In this document: positions 54,011 through 64,000 of the stretch, piece by piece
Layout of the letters: the number at the start of each line of letters is the position of its first letter
Position numbering within the stretch: position 1 is the stretch's first letter
DNA from: Liolophura sinensis
Taxonomy: Eukaryota; Mollusca; Polyplacophora; Chitonida; Chitonidae
Direction: 5' to 3'
Length of the DNA stretch: 64,000 nucleotides
NCBI RefSeq assembly: GCF_032854445.1
Contig: NC_088299.1
Location: 13,385,608-13,449,607, forward strand
Notes under the pieces: generated by a model
What the model was told of the DNA's origin: nothing
The model's input: the letters and a program-made list of their open reading frames with translations, nothing else
Database searches by the model: none
Program-made: the position numbers and the translations under genes

Positions 54011-54176
54011 AAAGATGTATTGGTCTTCAGATCGAATGATGGAGGTTCAGTTTGAAAGGAAAAATAACTGGACATCGCCCACCTCGATGTTCTCTTCCCA
54101 AGGCGTCTGGTCTTGTTCTTATACTTTAGCCTATAACTGAGTTTTGATGTGCGAGTGGACAATGGCAGACAGTCTA

Positions 54177-55007
54177 CCACCCAAAGTATACATATACAGA
54201 TATTCTACCATCCAAAGTATACATATACAGATTCTCTGTCACCCAAAGCACACACAGATATTCTACCACCCAAACTTACGTTTACAGATATTCTACCACC
54301 CAAAGTATACATATACAGATATTCTACCACCCGAACCACACACTCACAGATATCCTGCCACCCAAAGTATACATATACAGATATTCTACCACCCAAAGTA
54401 TACATATACAGATATTCTACCACCCAAAGTATACATATACAGATATTCTACCACCCAAAGTATACATATACAGATATTCTACCACCCAAAGTATACATAT
54501 ACAGATATTCTACCACCCGAACCACACACTCACAGATATCCTGCTACCCAAAGTACACTCTTACAGATATTCTATCACTCAAAGCATACAAGTACAGACA
54601 TTCTACCATCCAAACATACGTTTTCAGATATTCTACCACATACAGCATTTATATACAAGTATTCTACTACCCAAAGTACGCACCTACAGATTTCTACCAC
54701 AAAAAGTACACACATGTATTCTACGCCCCAAAACATATATATATACAGATACTCTATCACCCAAAGCATTCATATGCAAATATTCTACCAGCCAAAGCAC
54801 ACATTTACAGATATTCTACCAGCCAAAGCACACATTTACAGATATTCTACCAGCCAAAGCACACACTTACAGATATTCTACCAGCCAAAGCACACATTTA
54901 CAGATATTCTACCAGCCAAAGCACACACTTACAGATACTCTACCAGCCAAAGCACACTCTTACAGATATTCTACGACCCAAAGCATTCATCTACAAATAT
55001 TCTACAA
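54177..55007. repeat. Minisatellite, 31 bp unit, about 27 copies
   Basis: Unit: ACCCAAAGTATACATATACA then GATATTCTACC. A second sub-type, CCAGCCAAAGCACACA, fills 54780-54960. Since 31 = 1 mod 3 and the unit lacks stops in any plus-strand frame, it yields overlapping frames of 337 and 298 codons that are not genes. Confidence 0.95.
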
Positions 55008-55035
55008 ATGTCCGAACACCACACCTGTCATCAGA

Positions 55036-55075
55036 GAATGAATGAATGCTTGGGATTTAACGTCGTACTTTGTCA
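55036..55075 (-). mobile_element. SINE-D tail fragment
   Basis: GAATGAATGAATGCTTGGGA then TTTAACGTCGTACTTTGTC is the 3' tip of a minus-oriented SINE-D with its ATTC tail. Confidence 0.65.
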
Positions 55076-56365
55076 AGGAGACAGAAGTTCTCCGGAATTT
55101 CCGGCAACACATCACAGCTGCTCCAAATCCCAAAGAACGAGATATTGTCCAAAATAAAGATCTACCTATTTATCTTTATCATGTTTAGCCAAACCTAGAC
55201 ACCCTCCTCCGCGCCCCGTTCAAATCCCAGTCACGGGATTTGGTCAAATACTAAAGTTTACTTACTTATTTTAAGCCAAATTAAGACTTAACTAAACTCA
55301 ACTCACCTGGTCGTTCGCCGTTGGTACCAGTCACTGAGTATGTCTAGCTTTAACCGTTTTAGGTCACAAATGTGCCATTCGGCCAGTTCGGTCGCAGAAA
55401 TGCCTCGGAACTAAAGAGTGAAGAAGCAGTGATTGGATGATAGTGTTACACAGACATTTTAGGTTGTGGATACACTATACATTTCTGCACTGCTATTTTC
55501 CACATATTTAAAATACCTCTTAATTTTGTCTGTTTTGGATAGAATTGAATACTTTTTACCGAGTGATACAATCCATGCAAACCACTGGAGGTTACCAAAG
55601 TAACAAAGTCCTAGGACTAGACTTCCAGCATCCACAGCTCAAGAAATTGTGGCCATGCTTGGTTGATTTTTTTCATATATTATAGAGAAACTTGCATGTT
55701 GAATGTGGAGGTGTGACATGGTACCACCGGGAAAGTTATGGGATTTATATGTTTGATGTTGATATTGGCAAATTTACTACATAAATAGTAAGTACCCTTT
55801 ACTTACTATAAAGAGCCCCTGTACCCTTTAGCCAAAGCATTGACCCGCATCACATTGAAAGAAGACAGGTGCTGTGCCACGAACGTTAAATTGTGCAAAC
55901 AGCGATATATGAGCATCATCGATTGTTTTTTGTTACCAGGGTACCACACCCAGTGAGGACAGGGGACATCATTTTCAGCTCTACATAATATATCTGTCCA
56001 GTGAGTTTGGAGCTTTTTGTCAGCTGTTCGATTTTCTGGTAACCCCATAATCAAACACCACGACCTCAGATACAAAATCCTTCACAACGTGGTCAGTTTA
56101 TAGGTTTTTATACCCGTCTTTGGAACCTGACAAACAATGTGTTAAATAAACAATGACAGTGCATGGTTTCAATGATCTTAGCCTGTGGATGACATGGACA
56201 GAGTATATTAATTACGCGTGACCTCCGTTCATTCAATAGCATGAATCTTTTTACTTATCCCCAAATATTCAGTTATCTTTAAAATCACCCACACTCACCA
56301 TACCATGAGCGCCTTTTGTCAGCGACACATAACATCATAAGTTCTGTATATCATTAGGGCCAATA
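55076..56365. other. Intergenic, no gene recognised
   Basis: The 89-residue minus-strand frame at 55806-56075 has no recognised domain or splice signals. Confidence 0.4.
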
Positions 56366-56560
56366 TTTATTTATTTATTTGATGTTTTACGTCGTACTCA
56401 AGAATATTTCACTTATACGACGGCGGCCAGCGGGAAAGATACCGGGCACAGCCATGCGCAGGTTGCTGGAAGAACTTCCCTTGTACGGCCGGAGAGGAAG
56501 CCAGCATGAGCTGGACTTGAACTCACAGCAAAACCGCATTGGTGAAAGGCTCTGGATCAA
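56366..56560 (-). mobile_element. SINE-A with internal deletion
   Basis: TTTATTTATTTATTTGATGT, TTCACTTATACGACGGCGGC, then a gap where the GGTGGGAGGAAACC segment should be, and GAGGAAGCCAGCATGAGCTG to the B-box region. Confidence 0.85.
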
Positions 56561-57082
56561 CATTAGGGCTACATGCTGAAGTTCTACACATCCTAGCATC
56601 CTATACAGCTAGAATGCTTTTCACGATTCATAATGTTAAACTTTGATTTTTGCAAACTTTATTTGTTCATTGCCTTAGGTGCTCTCATGATTATTGAATA
56701 GAATTGTTCTTGAAGCTTTTGAATGAAAAAAATTAGGAAAGTATCAAACTCAGTGAGAAGGTCGCCGAAAACTATGTGCAAAGAACTTTCAACCCCAAAA
56801 TGAAAGTAGGCCTACAAAAAAACATAGATTTCCTTCACTGGCATCAATCAGTATTACTAAGGTCCATTAAGCCTACCACTTGACCGCATTTAATTCCCTC
56901 AAATAAATCTAATGATATTTAAGTAAAAGCAGTTCTTGATAAATTTCCATTGATCTTTCTGTTGACCCTTAATTACTTCTTATATATCAGTATATAATAT
57001 TTCTTCACTAAAATATTAAACTCTTGAAAACTGCGTATATTGCTATGATTTCCATGGATCTTTAAGGACTTCTTTTAGCTGT

Positions 57083-57365
57083 TGGTCTGCCATTCGGCCT
57101 GTCGGTCTGTCTGCTAGTCGGTGTGTCGGTCAGTCAACCAGTCGGACTGTGGGTCGGTCTGCCAGCCGGCCCGTGGGTTGGTGTGCCAATCGTTCTGTTG
57201 GTCGGTCTGCCAGTCGGCCTATCGGTCGATTTGCCTGCAAGCCTGTCGGTTGGTCTGCCAATCGTTCTGTGGGTCGGTGTGCCAGCCGACCTGTCGGTCC
57301 GTTTGCTAGTTGGTCTGCCTGCCCGTCTGTCAGTCAATCTGTTGGTCGGTCTTCTAATCGGTCGG
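57083..57365. repeat. Cryptic (GTCGGTCTGCCA)n-type repeat
   Basis: GGTCGGTCTGCCAGTCGGCC and variants form an irregular 4/12/16 bp repeat, giving Cys/Ser/Val-rich or Gly/Arg/Thr-rich frames on both strands that are spurious. Confidence 0.9.
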
Positions 57366-57733
57366 TCACATGTTTAACTTCCAATCTTTTAACATTCACT
57401 TCACAAAGGGCTTGAGTAAAAGACGACATAGATATTTTGCGGAATGTCGCAGCTATTGAGAATCTGTGCCTTTTTTCTCTGATCATCTCCGTGATTCCAT
57501 TAAAAGAGACACCTCATGAATAACTTGCAGTCATCTATGTGAATTATTGTATATATCACATCCACATCACGCGTGCTTTATCAAGAGCCCACATGGTAGA
57601 GTTAACCTGTAATCACAATAATTGACCAAACATCGGAGGAACTTCTAGCCACAGAGTTATTCCCCTTAGAGGTGGAGACAATCTGTGTAACTGTCTGTAT
57701 GCCCATGTAGGCAGAATATTTGTTTGTGTATCG

Positions 57734-58667
57734 CTGGTATGAGCGACAGTCTGGGTGTGCCATTGTCAAACTGTGCCCATCAGTGACAGTCCGGATGTGC
57801 CATGGACAAACTGTACCCATCAATGACAGTCCTGGTTTGCCGTGGACAGGCTGTACCCATTATTGACGGTCTGGGTGTGCCGTGGAGAAACTATACTCAT
57901 CAGTGGCAGCCTGGGTGTGCCGTGGACAAACTGTACCCATTATTAACAGCCTGGGTACGTTGGACAAACTGTACCCTTTAGTGACAGTCCGGGTGTGCCG
58001 TGGACAAACTGTACCCATCAATGACAATCTGGGTGTGCCATGGACAAACTGTACCCATCAGTGACAGCCTGGGTGTGCCGTGGATAAAATGTAGCTTACC
58101 CACCAGTGACAGTCTGGGTGTGCTGTGGACAAACTGTACCCTTCAGTGACAGTCCGGGCATGCCGTGGACAAACTGTATTCATCAGTGAGAGATTGGATG
58201 TGCTGTGGACAAACTGTACCCATCAATGACAATCTGGGTGTGCCATGGACAAACTGTACCCATCAGTGACAGCCTGGGTGTGCCGTGGACAAACTATACC
58301 CATCAGTAGCAGTCTGGGTGTGCCATGGACAAACTGTAACCATTATTAACAGCCTGGGTTTGCCATGGACAAACTGAACTCTTCTGTGACAGTCCTGGTT
58401 TTTCGTGGACATATTGCACCCATCAGTGACAGTTTGGGTGTGACATGGACAAACTGTACCCATCAATGTCAATCTGGGTGTGCCATGGACAAACTGTACT
58501 CGTCAGTGACAGTTTGGATGTACCGTTGACAAGCTGTACCCATCAGTGACAGTCTGGGTGTGCCGTGGACAAAATGTAGCTTACCCACCAGTGACAGTCT
58601 GGGTGTGCCGTGGATAAAATGTAGCTTACCCACCAGTGACAGTCTGGGTGTGCTGTGGACAAACTTC
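57734..58667. repeat. Minisatellite, 40 bp unit, about 23 copies
   Basis: Unit: GACAGTCTGGGTGTGCCGTG then GACAAACTGTACCCATCAGT. Three units carry a longer form with ATGTAGCTTACCCACCAGT. The frames on both strands are repeat products. Confidence 0.95.
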
Positions 58668-59713
58668 ACCTTTAGAATTATACTGATGGGAGGTACAGTT
58701 AAACGGTATTGCGATTTCTCTTTACATTATTTCATCTCTAAATTGAAGTGTGGATAAAAACTATTTATAGCCATAGGTGTTTAACACAGTACTCATGGAC
58801 AATTATATATTGCAGCAGTCGTTTTATGGGCGTGGGAAACATTTACTCGTGGAAACAACCCCACTTATATAAATCAGGCACACCAAGCTTAACAAACCCG
58901 TGTGAAGGCTTATAACACCTCAGCTCAATGGGAGCTTAGTATTAGTGAGCAAGTTCGTTGGTCGAGAGATATAGATCTATGTTTGTAAATGAGAACAAAA
59001 AAAGTAAAAAAGAAAGGAATATAGTAATTTAGTCCGTTTCCGNNNNNNNNNNNNNNNNNNNNNNNNNNNNNNNNNNNNNNNNNNNNNNNNNNNNNNNNNN
59101 NNNNNNNNNNNNNNNNNNNNNNNNNNNNNNNNNNNNNNNNNNNNNNNNNNNNNNNNNNNNNNNNNNNNNNNNNNNNNNNNNNNNNNNNNNNNNNNNNNNN
59201 NNNNNNNNNNNNNNNNNNNNNNNNNNNNNNNNNNNNNNNNNNTCCGTATCCGTATGGTTGTTAACATCAGTTTTAAACTCTCAAGAATAATCTTTAACTG
59301 TCATAAAATACGTGCAAAAGTTCCTGTGACGTGTTTTAGAATGGTCATTTTTAAAGTTTTAACCAAGGTTTTTAAGGCCTAAAACTGTTTTCTTTTTTTT
59401 AATCGTTTTCCTTTTTTAATCATTACATCAAAGCGTTGGAAAATAAGAGGCTTAGAGAAAATAAAACTAATCATTAGAAATGTCGATAATATATCATCAT
59501 CAGGGACATAGTAACTAAGCTCACGTTTATAATGTGGATGAGGAGGCCTTCCTTCGCGCACTGTCGGTCGAAGGGAGGTAATCCCATATGACGGGCAGAT
59601 GGGCAGCACTGTGTGTACACTTCGGATAAGAAATTTTGACGTCACGTCGACAGAAATTGACATCATCAATAGACAGCAGAGGGTATAGGGAAAAACAATA
59701 CCAAGAATTAGAA
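58668..59713. other. Region upstream of Rab2, with 200-base gap
   Basis: No gene seen in the readable part. The sequence abutting the gap (TAGTCCGTTTCCG on the left, TCCGTATCCGTATGG on the right) suggests a short tandem repeat that failed to assemble. The 96-codon minus-strand frame spanning the gap is not real. Confidence 0.6.
59043..59242. other. Assembly gap (200 N)
   Basis: Exactly 200 undetermined bases, probably a fixed-size placeholder rather than a measured length. Confidence 0.98.
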
Positions 59714-59759
59714 ATGTCGTACGCATATTTGTTCAAATATATCATCATCGGGGACACAG
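59714..59759 (+). CDS. RAB2: Rab2 small GTPase, first coding exon (partial gene)
   Basis: The ATG opens MSYAYLFKYIIIGDT(G), which matches the very conserved start of Rab2 (Tyr-Ala-Tyr-Leu-Phe-Lys-Tyr-Ile-Ile-Ile-Gly-Asp) leading into the P-loop GDxGVGKS. The exon stops at ACAG|GTAAGT inside the P-loop Gly codon, phase 1. Rab2 is a lipid-anchored GTPase acting in ER-Golgi and Golgi-endolysosome transport. The remaining exons (rest of P-loop, switch regions, C-terminal Cys pair) were not found in the 4.2 kb to the right edge, so they must lie beyond. The signal is short but distinctive. Confidence 0.8.
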
Positions 59760-61205
59760 GTAAGTTCAGCAGAATGTCCAGCTCTGTGCACTTTCGTGTG
59801 ATCGATCGAGTGTCTGTAAAGAGGTAGAAAGAAGACGAAAAATCCCAACTGTGCATTAATTGCGACAGAAATGATTTGACGCAGGCAGTAATGGCGGCCA
59901 ACTAAACCCCTGACCATCTCATAGATTGATGAGATCGATATTGAACACTGGCCCTCCGAAAATTGGAATAATTTGTGGCCAGAGGGACAAATTTGTTTCT
60001 TTCTCGAACACCCACTGTCATTAGACGTTGCTGCCCAGTTAAAATGCCACTTGCATCCACGAAAACGAGGTGACCACAAAGCATATGACTGATGTCACTG
60101 GTATATCATTTGTCCTGACTTCTGTGGATATCGTTAGGATAAGTCTGTCCTTACTGTAGTACAGGTTTTGTTCCCGCCATGCTGCACACTTTTTCAAAGT
60201 CTTGTATAACATTGTCGAATCGGCTATATTTTTTCCATGGTTGTATTGTTGTCTAATAATATATAAATAGTAATGATATGTATGCCTCAGCAAAGATATG
60301 TATAATGCCTCTGAGAGGAACAAAGGACCAGACAATTCCCCAAGGAGAAGTAGACCTGAATGTTTCAAATGGTAATAACAATGCTACAGTAAGTTTTGGT
60401 TTTGATATAAGACCTGTGATAGTTTACACAGGGAAATGTGAGCATAGTATACAAAATTAAATGAATCATTCATATTCCCAATTTTGTGGTTCATCTCTTC
60501 TAAGCAGTTACAACTACTAAATAAATGGATCAGTTGTTTGTTTTTTTTTCTAGAAGTTATGATATTACATGACGTTGGATTATATATATCATCAATTTTT
60601 TTTTCAATTTCAAAATCCATATGCAGCATATTTGTCTTTGTTTGATTTTCATTTAAGGATGTGTGTATGTATGTGCTTCTGCCCAATCAACTTTTTCTGC
60701 TACTAATTATTTTAAATTATAAAACATCAAATGTCACTATCAAAAAATTAAATTTTGCAATTAGTTAATGATCTAGTCAATTTTAAAGTGATGTATGACA
60801 CATAATTGTGAAGTCAAATTTAAATTTAAATTACATCTTATGCCATGCTCTGATAGAATTTACTCTTCTCAAGTATCAAAAATGTCTATTTCTTCCTTTC
60901 TCCTTCACAAGTGCAATTCGCAAACCCTGTGACATGGTGCAAAATGTTTGATATTGTCTTGCACTCATACCCATCAAAAGTGGATGGGACCGTGGTAAAA
61001 ATTAGACAGACCAGTCCAACCCAAATGTTTCAAAAAGTAGGGTGTCAAATATTGGACAGATCAGTTCAGCCCGTGGTAAAGGACAGGATTTCAAATATTG
61101 GATCAGCTGACATAAAAGAAGACATTACAGACACAGCAGCTTATAAAACTGCTTGTTGTAGCTCAGAAGTTACAAGTACCTATCCAGATGCTTTATTGCT
61201 TCAAG

Positions 61206-61690
61206 TGCAGTTATGCTGGCTTCTTCTCCAGTCGTCAACAGCTTCGGTGGCCTAACGCTTAAAGCATTGGCCTTGAAGTTGGGAGGCCCTGGATCAAACC
61301 CAGGTCAGGTCATACCAAAGATTTTAAGACTGGCACTTGTTGCTGCCTCTCTTTGTCACTCAGCACTGAGAGGTTAGAGCAAGGAAACAGGACAGGTTAG
61401 CCCGGTGTCGGGATATAATAAAAATGGACTCCCCTTGTGGCAAAATATGAAGACACTTAATGACTCCTCCTCATGATATGACTGAAAATCTATTAAGTAT
61501 GACGTTAAACCCCAAACATTCATTCCTTCCTTCATTCACTCTGCGGTCATACGTGAAAAGGTCTGTCAGCCACCAGCGAATGCTGATAGGCTTCTCCAGG
61601 GCTCTACTCCCCACCATAATGCTGGCTGTAATCGTATAAATGAAATATTTTCCAGTAAGAGGTAAAATACCAATCAAATTAGTTAAGAAG
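61206..61690 (+). mobile_element. SINE-A split by SINE-D
   Basis: A short SINE-A piece, GTTATGCTGGCTTCTTCTCC, precedes the SINE-D. SINE-A resumes at about 61540 with TGCGGTCATACGTGAAAAGG and runs to GTAAAATACCAATCAAATTA. Confidence 0.75.
61236..61539 (+). mobile_element. SINE-D inserted in SINE-A
   Basis: Head CTTCGGTGGCCTAACGCTTA with B-box-like GGATCAAACCCAGG. Body AGCACTGAGAGGTTAGAGCA. 3' end TATGACTGAAAATCTATTAA, ACGTTAAACCCCAAACATTC and a tail of ATTC/CTTC repeats. No clear target duplication could be read. Confidence 0.85.
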
Positions 61691-61697
61691 TGAATAG

Positions 61698-61978
61698 GGG
61701 TCTCCATGGTTCAGTTCGTTAGTGTACTAGCGCAGCATAATGACCCAGGAGCCTGTCAGCAGTGCAGTCGCTGTGAGTTCAAGTTCATCTCATGCTGTCC
61801 TCCTCACTGGCTGTTCATTGGAAGGTCTAACAGCAATCTGTGGATGGCCGTAGGTTTCCCTCGAACTCTGCCCGGTTTCCTCCCACCGTTATGCTAGCTG
61901 CCTTCGTAGAAGTGAAATATTCTTGAGTACGGCGTAAACACCAATCAAATAAATAAATAAATAAAATAAATAAATGAA
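61698..61978 (+). mobile_element. SINE-A, full length, diverged
   Basis: GGTCTCCATGGTTCAGTTCG head, B-box GAGTTCAAGTTC, body TTTCCCTCGAACTCTGCCCG, GAGTACGGCGTAAACACC and an AATAAATA tail. It sits directly after another SINE-A in the same orientation. Confidence 0.88.
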
Positions 61979-62616
61979 TATGCCATGGTTAATGAGACAC
62001 ATCTTCTTTATTCTGTAAGCTTCAGATTAGATCAGTGTACTATCACTTTTTGCTCAAGTGGATATGTCTTGAATTGTTCGTAAGCATGTATCAGTACAGC
62101 CACTTGCTGTTGACAATAAATGAAACCCACATCAGTCGGCCTCACTTTTTCTTTTTAACAAAAAGTTAATGTGATGTATTGAGGTTACTGCATGTAGATG
62201 GTAAAGTGTTATGTATAATTAGGATGACTAAGATCATGGTTGACAGCACTGTCATGCTCCAAATCCCGTTCATTGCTTCTGTTTATAAAATGCAGTAATT
62301 GAGTTAAAAATGTTGTGAGATGATTCAGGGATATGTGTGCGTGAAACTTCTTTACATTGTTCCTCACCAAAATATAAAGCGTTGAAACATTCTATAGTTA
62401 ATTCAGTGGTGAACCTAATTGAAGGGTGCAAAGTAATTAAATGGGACAAAAACTTTACCTCTTTAGATTGGTATGTTGATGGGATTTTGTTGTTCCTGCT
62501 CTTTTAATGCATATTCATGGATGAGCTGAAGGGCATCAGTGGGAAAAGTTGAAATCCTTACATTCTCATTTGTATTTCTATGCCAAATTCGATTATAAAT
62601 TATTTGTTTTCTTCAG

Positions 62617-62816
62617 AGTCTTTTGAGACTATTCTAGAGATAGGCGGATGTGTCAGTAATTTGTTTAGATCATATGCCATGAAGCATTTGGCGTTTGAAA
62701 CCCACTATGTTAATCCCCTCAACTTCCAGCATATGTATGAATGCCACCAGAGGGAATTCCCTGTGAAGGAGGACGTGTCATCTCTGTACAGACAATTCAG
62801 TGTGATATTTTGTTTC
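62617..62816 (+). CDS. Exon-like segment, unknown
   Basis: A good acceptor, TTATTTGTTTTCTTCAG, precedes an open stretch beginning SFETILEIGGCVSNLF and including HLAFETHYVNPLNFQHMYE. Composition is protein-like, but I recognise no family and no convincing donor follows; the frame reaches TAA at 62816. It could be a terminal exon of a gene nested in the Rab2 intron, or chance. Confidence 0.22.
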
Positions 62817-63571
62817 TAAAGAGAACCAAAGCTGAAGTATTGATGTCTACTGTCAAATATATGATTAATTCTACATTGTACAATGCAATATACATGTGCA
62901 TACAACCAGACAACTGCCTCCCCAGATTTTTTTTTTCATTTCAAAGACAGGAAATGAAGGCAAATCCTGATCTTTTTGATACCAAACCGTATTTTGTGCC
63001 ATTTTTGGGACACCTGGTCTCTTTTTAGCCAGTATACATGTAATTGAAGCAAGATATTTTTTTCTCACATGGACTCCATCTTATGAACAACATACTTATA
63101 TCTTGACTTTTCCAAAAAACTGGGAAAGAAATGTAATATTCTGCCTTCAGCACTGCTGATATCTGACCCAAAAATTTGAAAATGATGGGGTAGGTTACTG
63201 GTGGGTGTTTCTGATGTGAACCATGCACCATGATGACCTATATCAGCACATGTCAGTCTTGATGGAAATGGATATCTAACAATCAGCATAGAGGCTAGGT
63301 CTGTAATAAAGCTAAGACACACATATACAGTAATCCTGTGGATAATTTCACATCAATCTCCACAAGTCCATACACATATCGTCAGTGTGGAGCACAGGTT
63401 AGCATCACTTGTCAAAGAGATGAGAGCTCATGGAGAAATGAACAAACCACCTTATGTTCCGCACGATCGGAAGACAATTTTTTCCACTGAGCAGCCTCAA
63501 CAACCACCCTGTTCCACATTGGTTGTCTTATGGCATGTTCTTGTCAGAATCAGGATCAGAACATTAGAGTA

Positions 63572-63743
63572 TTTATTTCTTTATTTATTTGATTGGTGTT
63601 TTACGCCGTACTCAAGAATATTTCACTTATAGGATGGCGGCCAGCATTATGGTGGGAGGAAACCGGGCAGAGCCCGGGGGAAACCCACGACCATCCACAG
63701 GTTGCTGACAGACCTTCCCACTTACGGCCAGAGAGAAATTCAG
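63572..63743 (-). mobile_element. 5'-truncated SINE-A with target-site duplication
   Basis: TTTATTTGATTGGTGTTTTA, CACTTATAGGATGGCGGCCA, CCGGGCAGAGCCCGGGGGAA, ending at GGCCAGAGAGAAATTCAG. CAGAACATTAGAGTA at 63557-63571 and CAGAACGTTAGAGTA at 63744-63758 form a 15 bp duplication with one mismatch. Confidence 0.9.
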
Positions 63744-64000
63744 CAGAACGTTAGAGTAGGACACTGCTTGGCGGTTGGTCAGGATACAGTAAATGACCTG
63801 AAATTTGACCCCAAAAAGGGCATTTTTAGAAGCAAATAAATGTGTTAAAATATTATCTTTGCTGCTGAAAATTTACATTTCTCCAGTAGGGTATCATCCT
63901 ACTTTATTAAGAAAATATCAAAACATCTTTGAACGATCAGTAAAACTTTCAAAATCAGGTAACATGTACAACTTGATCATGGGTGAAGTCTTAGGTCATT

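Larger units (their letters stand above)
59760..64000 (+). other. Rab2 intron 1 (at least 4.2 kb)
   Basis: It contains SINE-D and SINE-A copies and one weak exon-like segment, listed separately. No Rab2 exon 2 (which should begin with the GVGKS end of the P-loop) was seen. Confidence 0.55.

Noticed and set aside
54144-55157. 337- and 298-codon repeat-protein frames
   Set aside because: Both are readings of a 31 bp minisatellite without stops; no start context, splice site or domain supports them.
55806-56075. 89-codon minus-strand frame as a retrotransposon ORF fragment
   Set aside because: No reverse-transcriptase, endonuclease or zinc-knuckle motif is visible; resemblance to a LINE ORF1 is too vague to report.
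57121-57415. Cys-, Val- and Arg-rich frames of 60-88 codons
   Set aside because: Products of the GGTCGGTCTG cryptic repeat in different frames.
58977-59267. 96-codon frame across the assembly gap
   Set aside because: Most of it is undetermined sequence.
60911-61255. 114-codon plus-strand frame as an exon
   Set aside because: Its 3' part runs into SINE-A sequence, no clear splice acceptor precedes it, and no family is recognised.

Overview
This window is animal nuclear DNA, most likely from a mollusc or another lophotrochozoan. It is AT-rich and sparsely genic. Coding sequence is split by GT-AG introns of up to 14 kb, and the rest is dense with tRNA-headed SINEs, miniature inverted-repeat elements, minisatellites and one large foldback element. 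There is no bacterial-style gene packing, and no long uninterrupted gene. The organism call rests on the SINE family and the gene set; no species is claimed. A 200-base assembly gap lies at 59043-59242.

Four genes are supported. (1) A heat-shock-factor-type transcription factor on the minus strand, about 1-5670, has its DNA-binding domain in exon 1 and a long Ser/Thr/Gln-rich region in an exon that runs off the left edge. (2) A three-exon gene on the plus strand, 12300-28696, encodes a complete 220-residue 'pathogen-related protein' of the SnoaL/NTF2-like fold. It has a TATA box and a 14.1 kb first intron. (3) A complete three-exon rhodopsin-family GPCR of 338 residues lies on the minus strand, 45773-37440. 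(4) The first coding exon of a Rab2 small GTPase is at 59714-59759 on the plus strand; I found no later Rab2 exon before the right edge.

Between the genes lie several interspersed families, named here only for this window. SINE-A has a tRNA-like head, about 270 bp, and an AATAAATA-type tail. SINE-B/D is tRNA-headed, 330-370 bp, and the D form ends in ATTC repeats. SINE-E and SINE-G are further tRNA-headed families. MITE-C has TA target sites and about 75 bp terminal inverted repeats. Repeat-H is dispersed and once expanded in tandem. Several copies are nested with readable target-site duplications, which orders their insertions.

The most unusual region is about 30297-35215. Its two halves are inverted copies of each other: matching outer ends, a 115 bp palindrome in each arm, and arrays of about 180 bp units that reverse orientation near 33.16 kb. 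It has no recognisable transposase and looks like a foldback-type mobile element. The right arm carries about 770 bp missing from the left arm. That segment holds two perfect three-unit heat-shock elements and a TATA box in hsp70-like order on the minus strand, followed by polyadenylation signals: apparently a captured heat-inducible transcription unit. This is the best candidate for something undescribed.

The genes do not form an operon or an obvious pathway. Most other open frames are products of tandem repeats or shadows and are left out.
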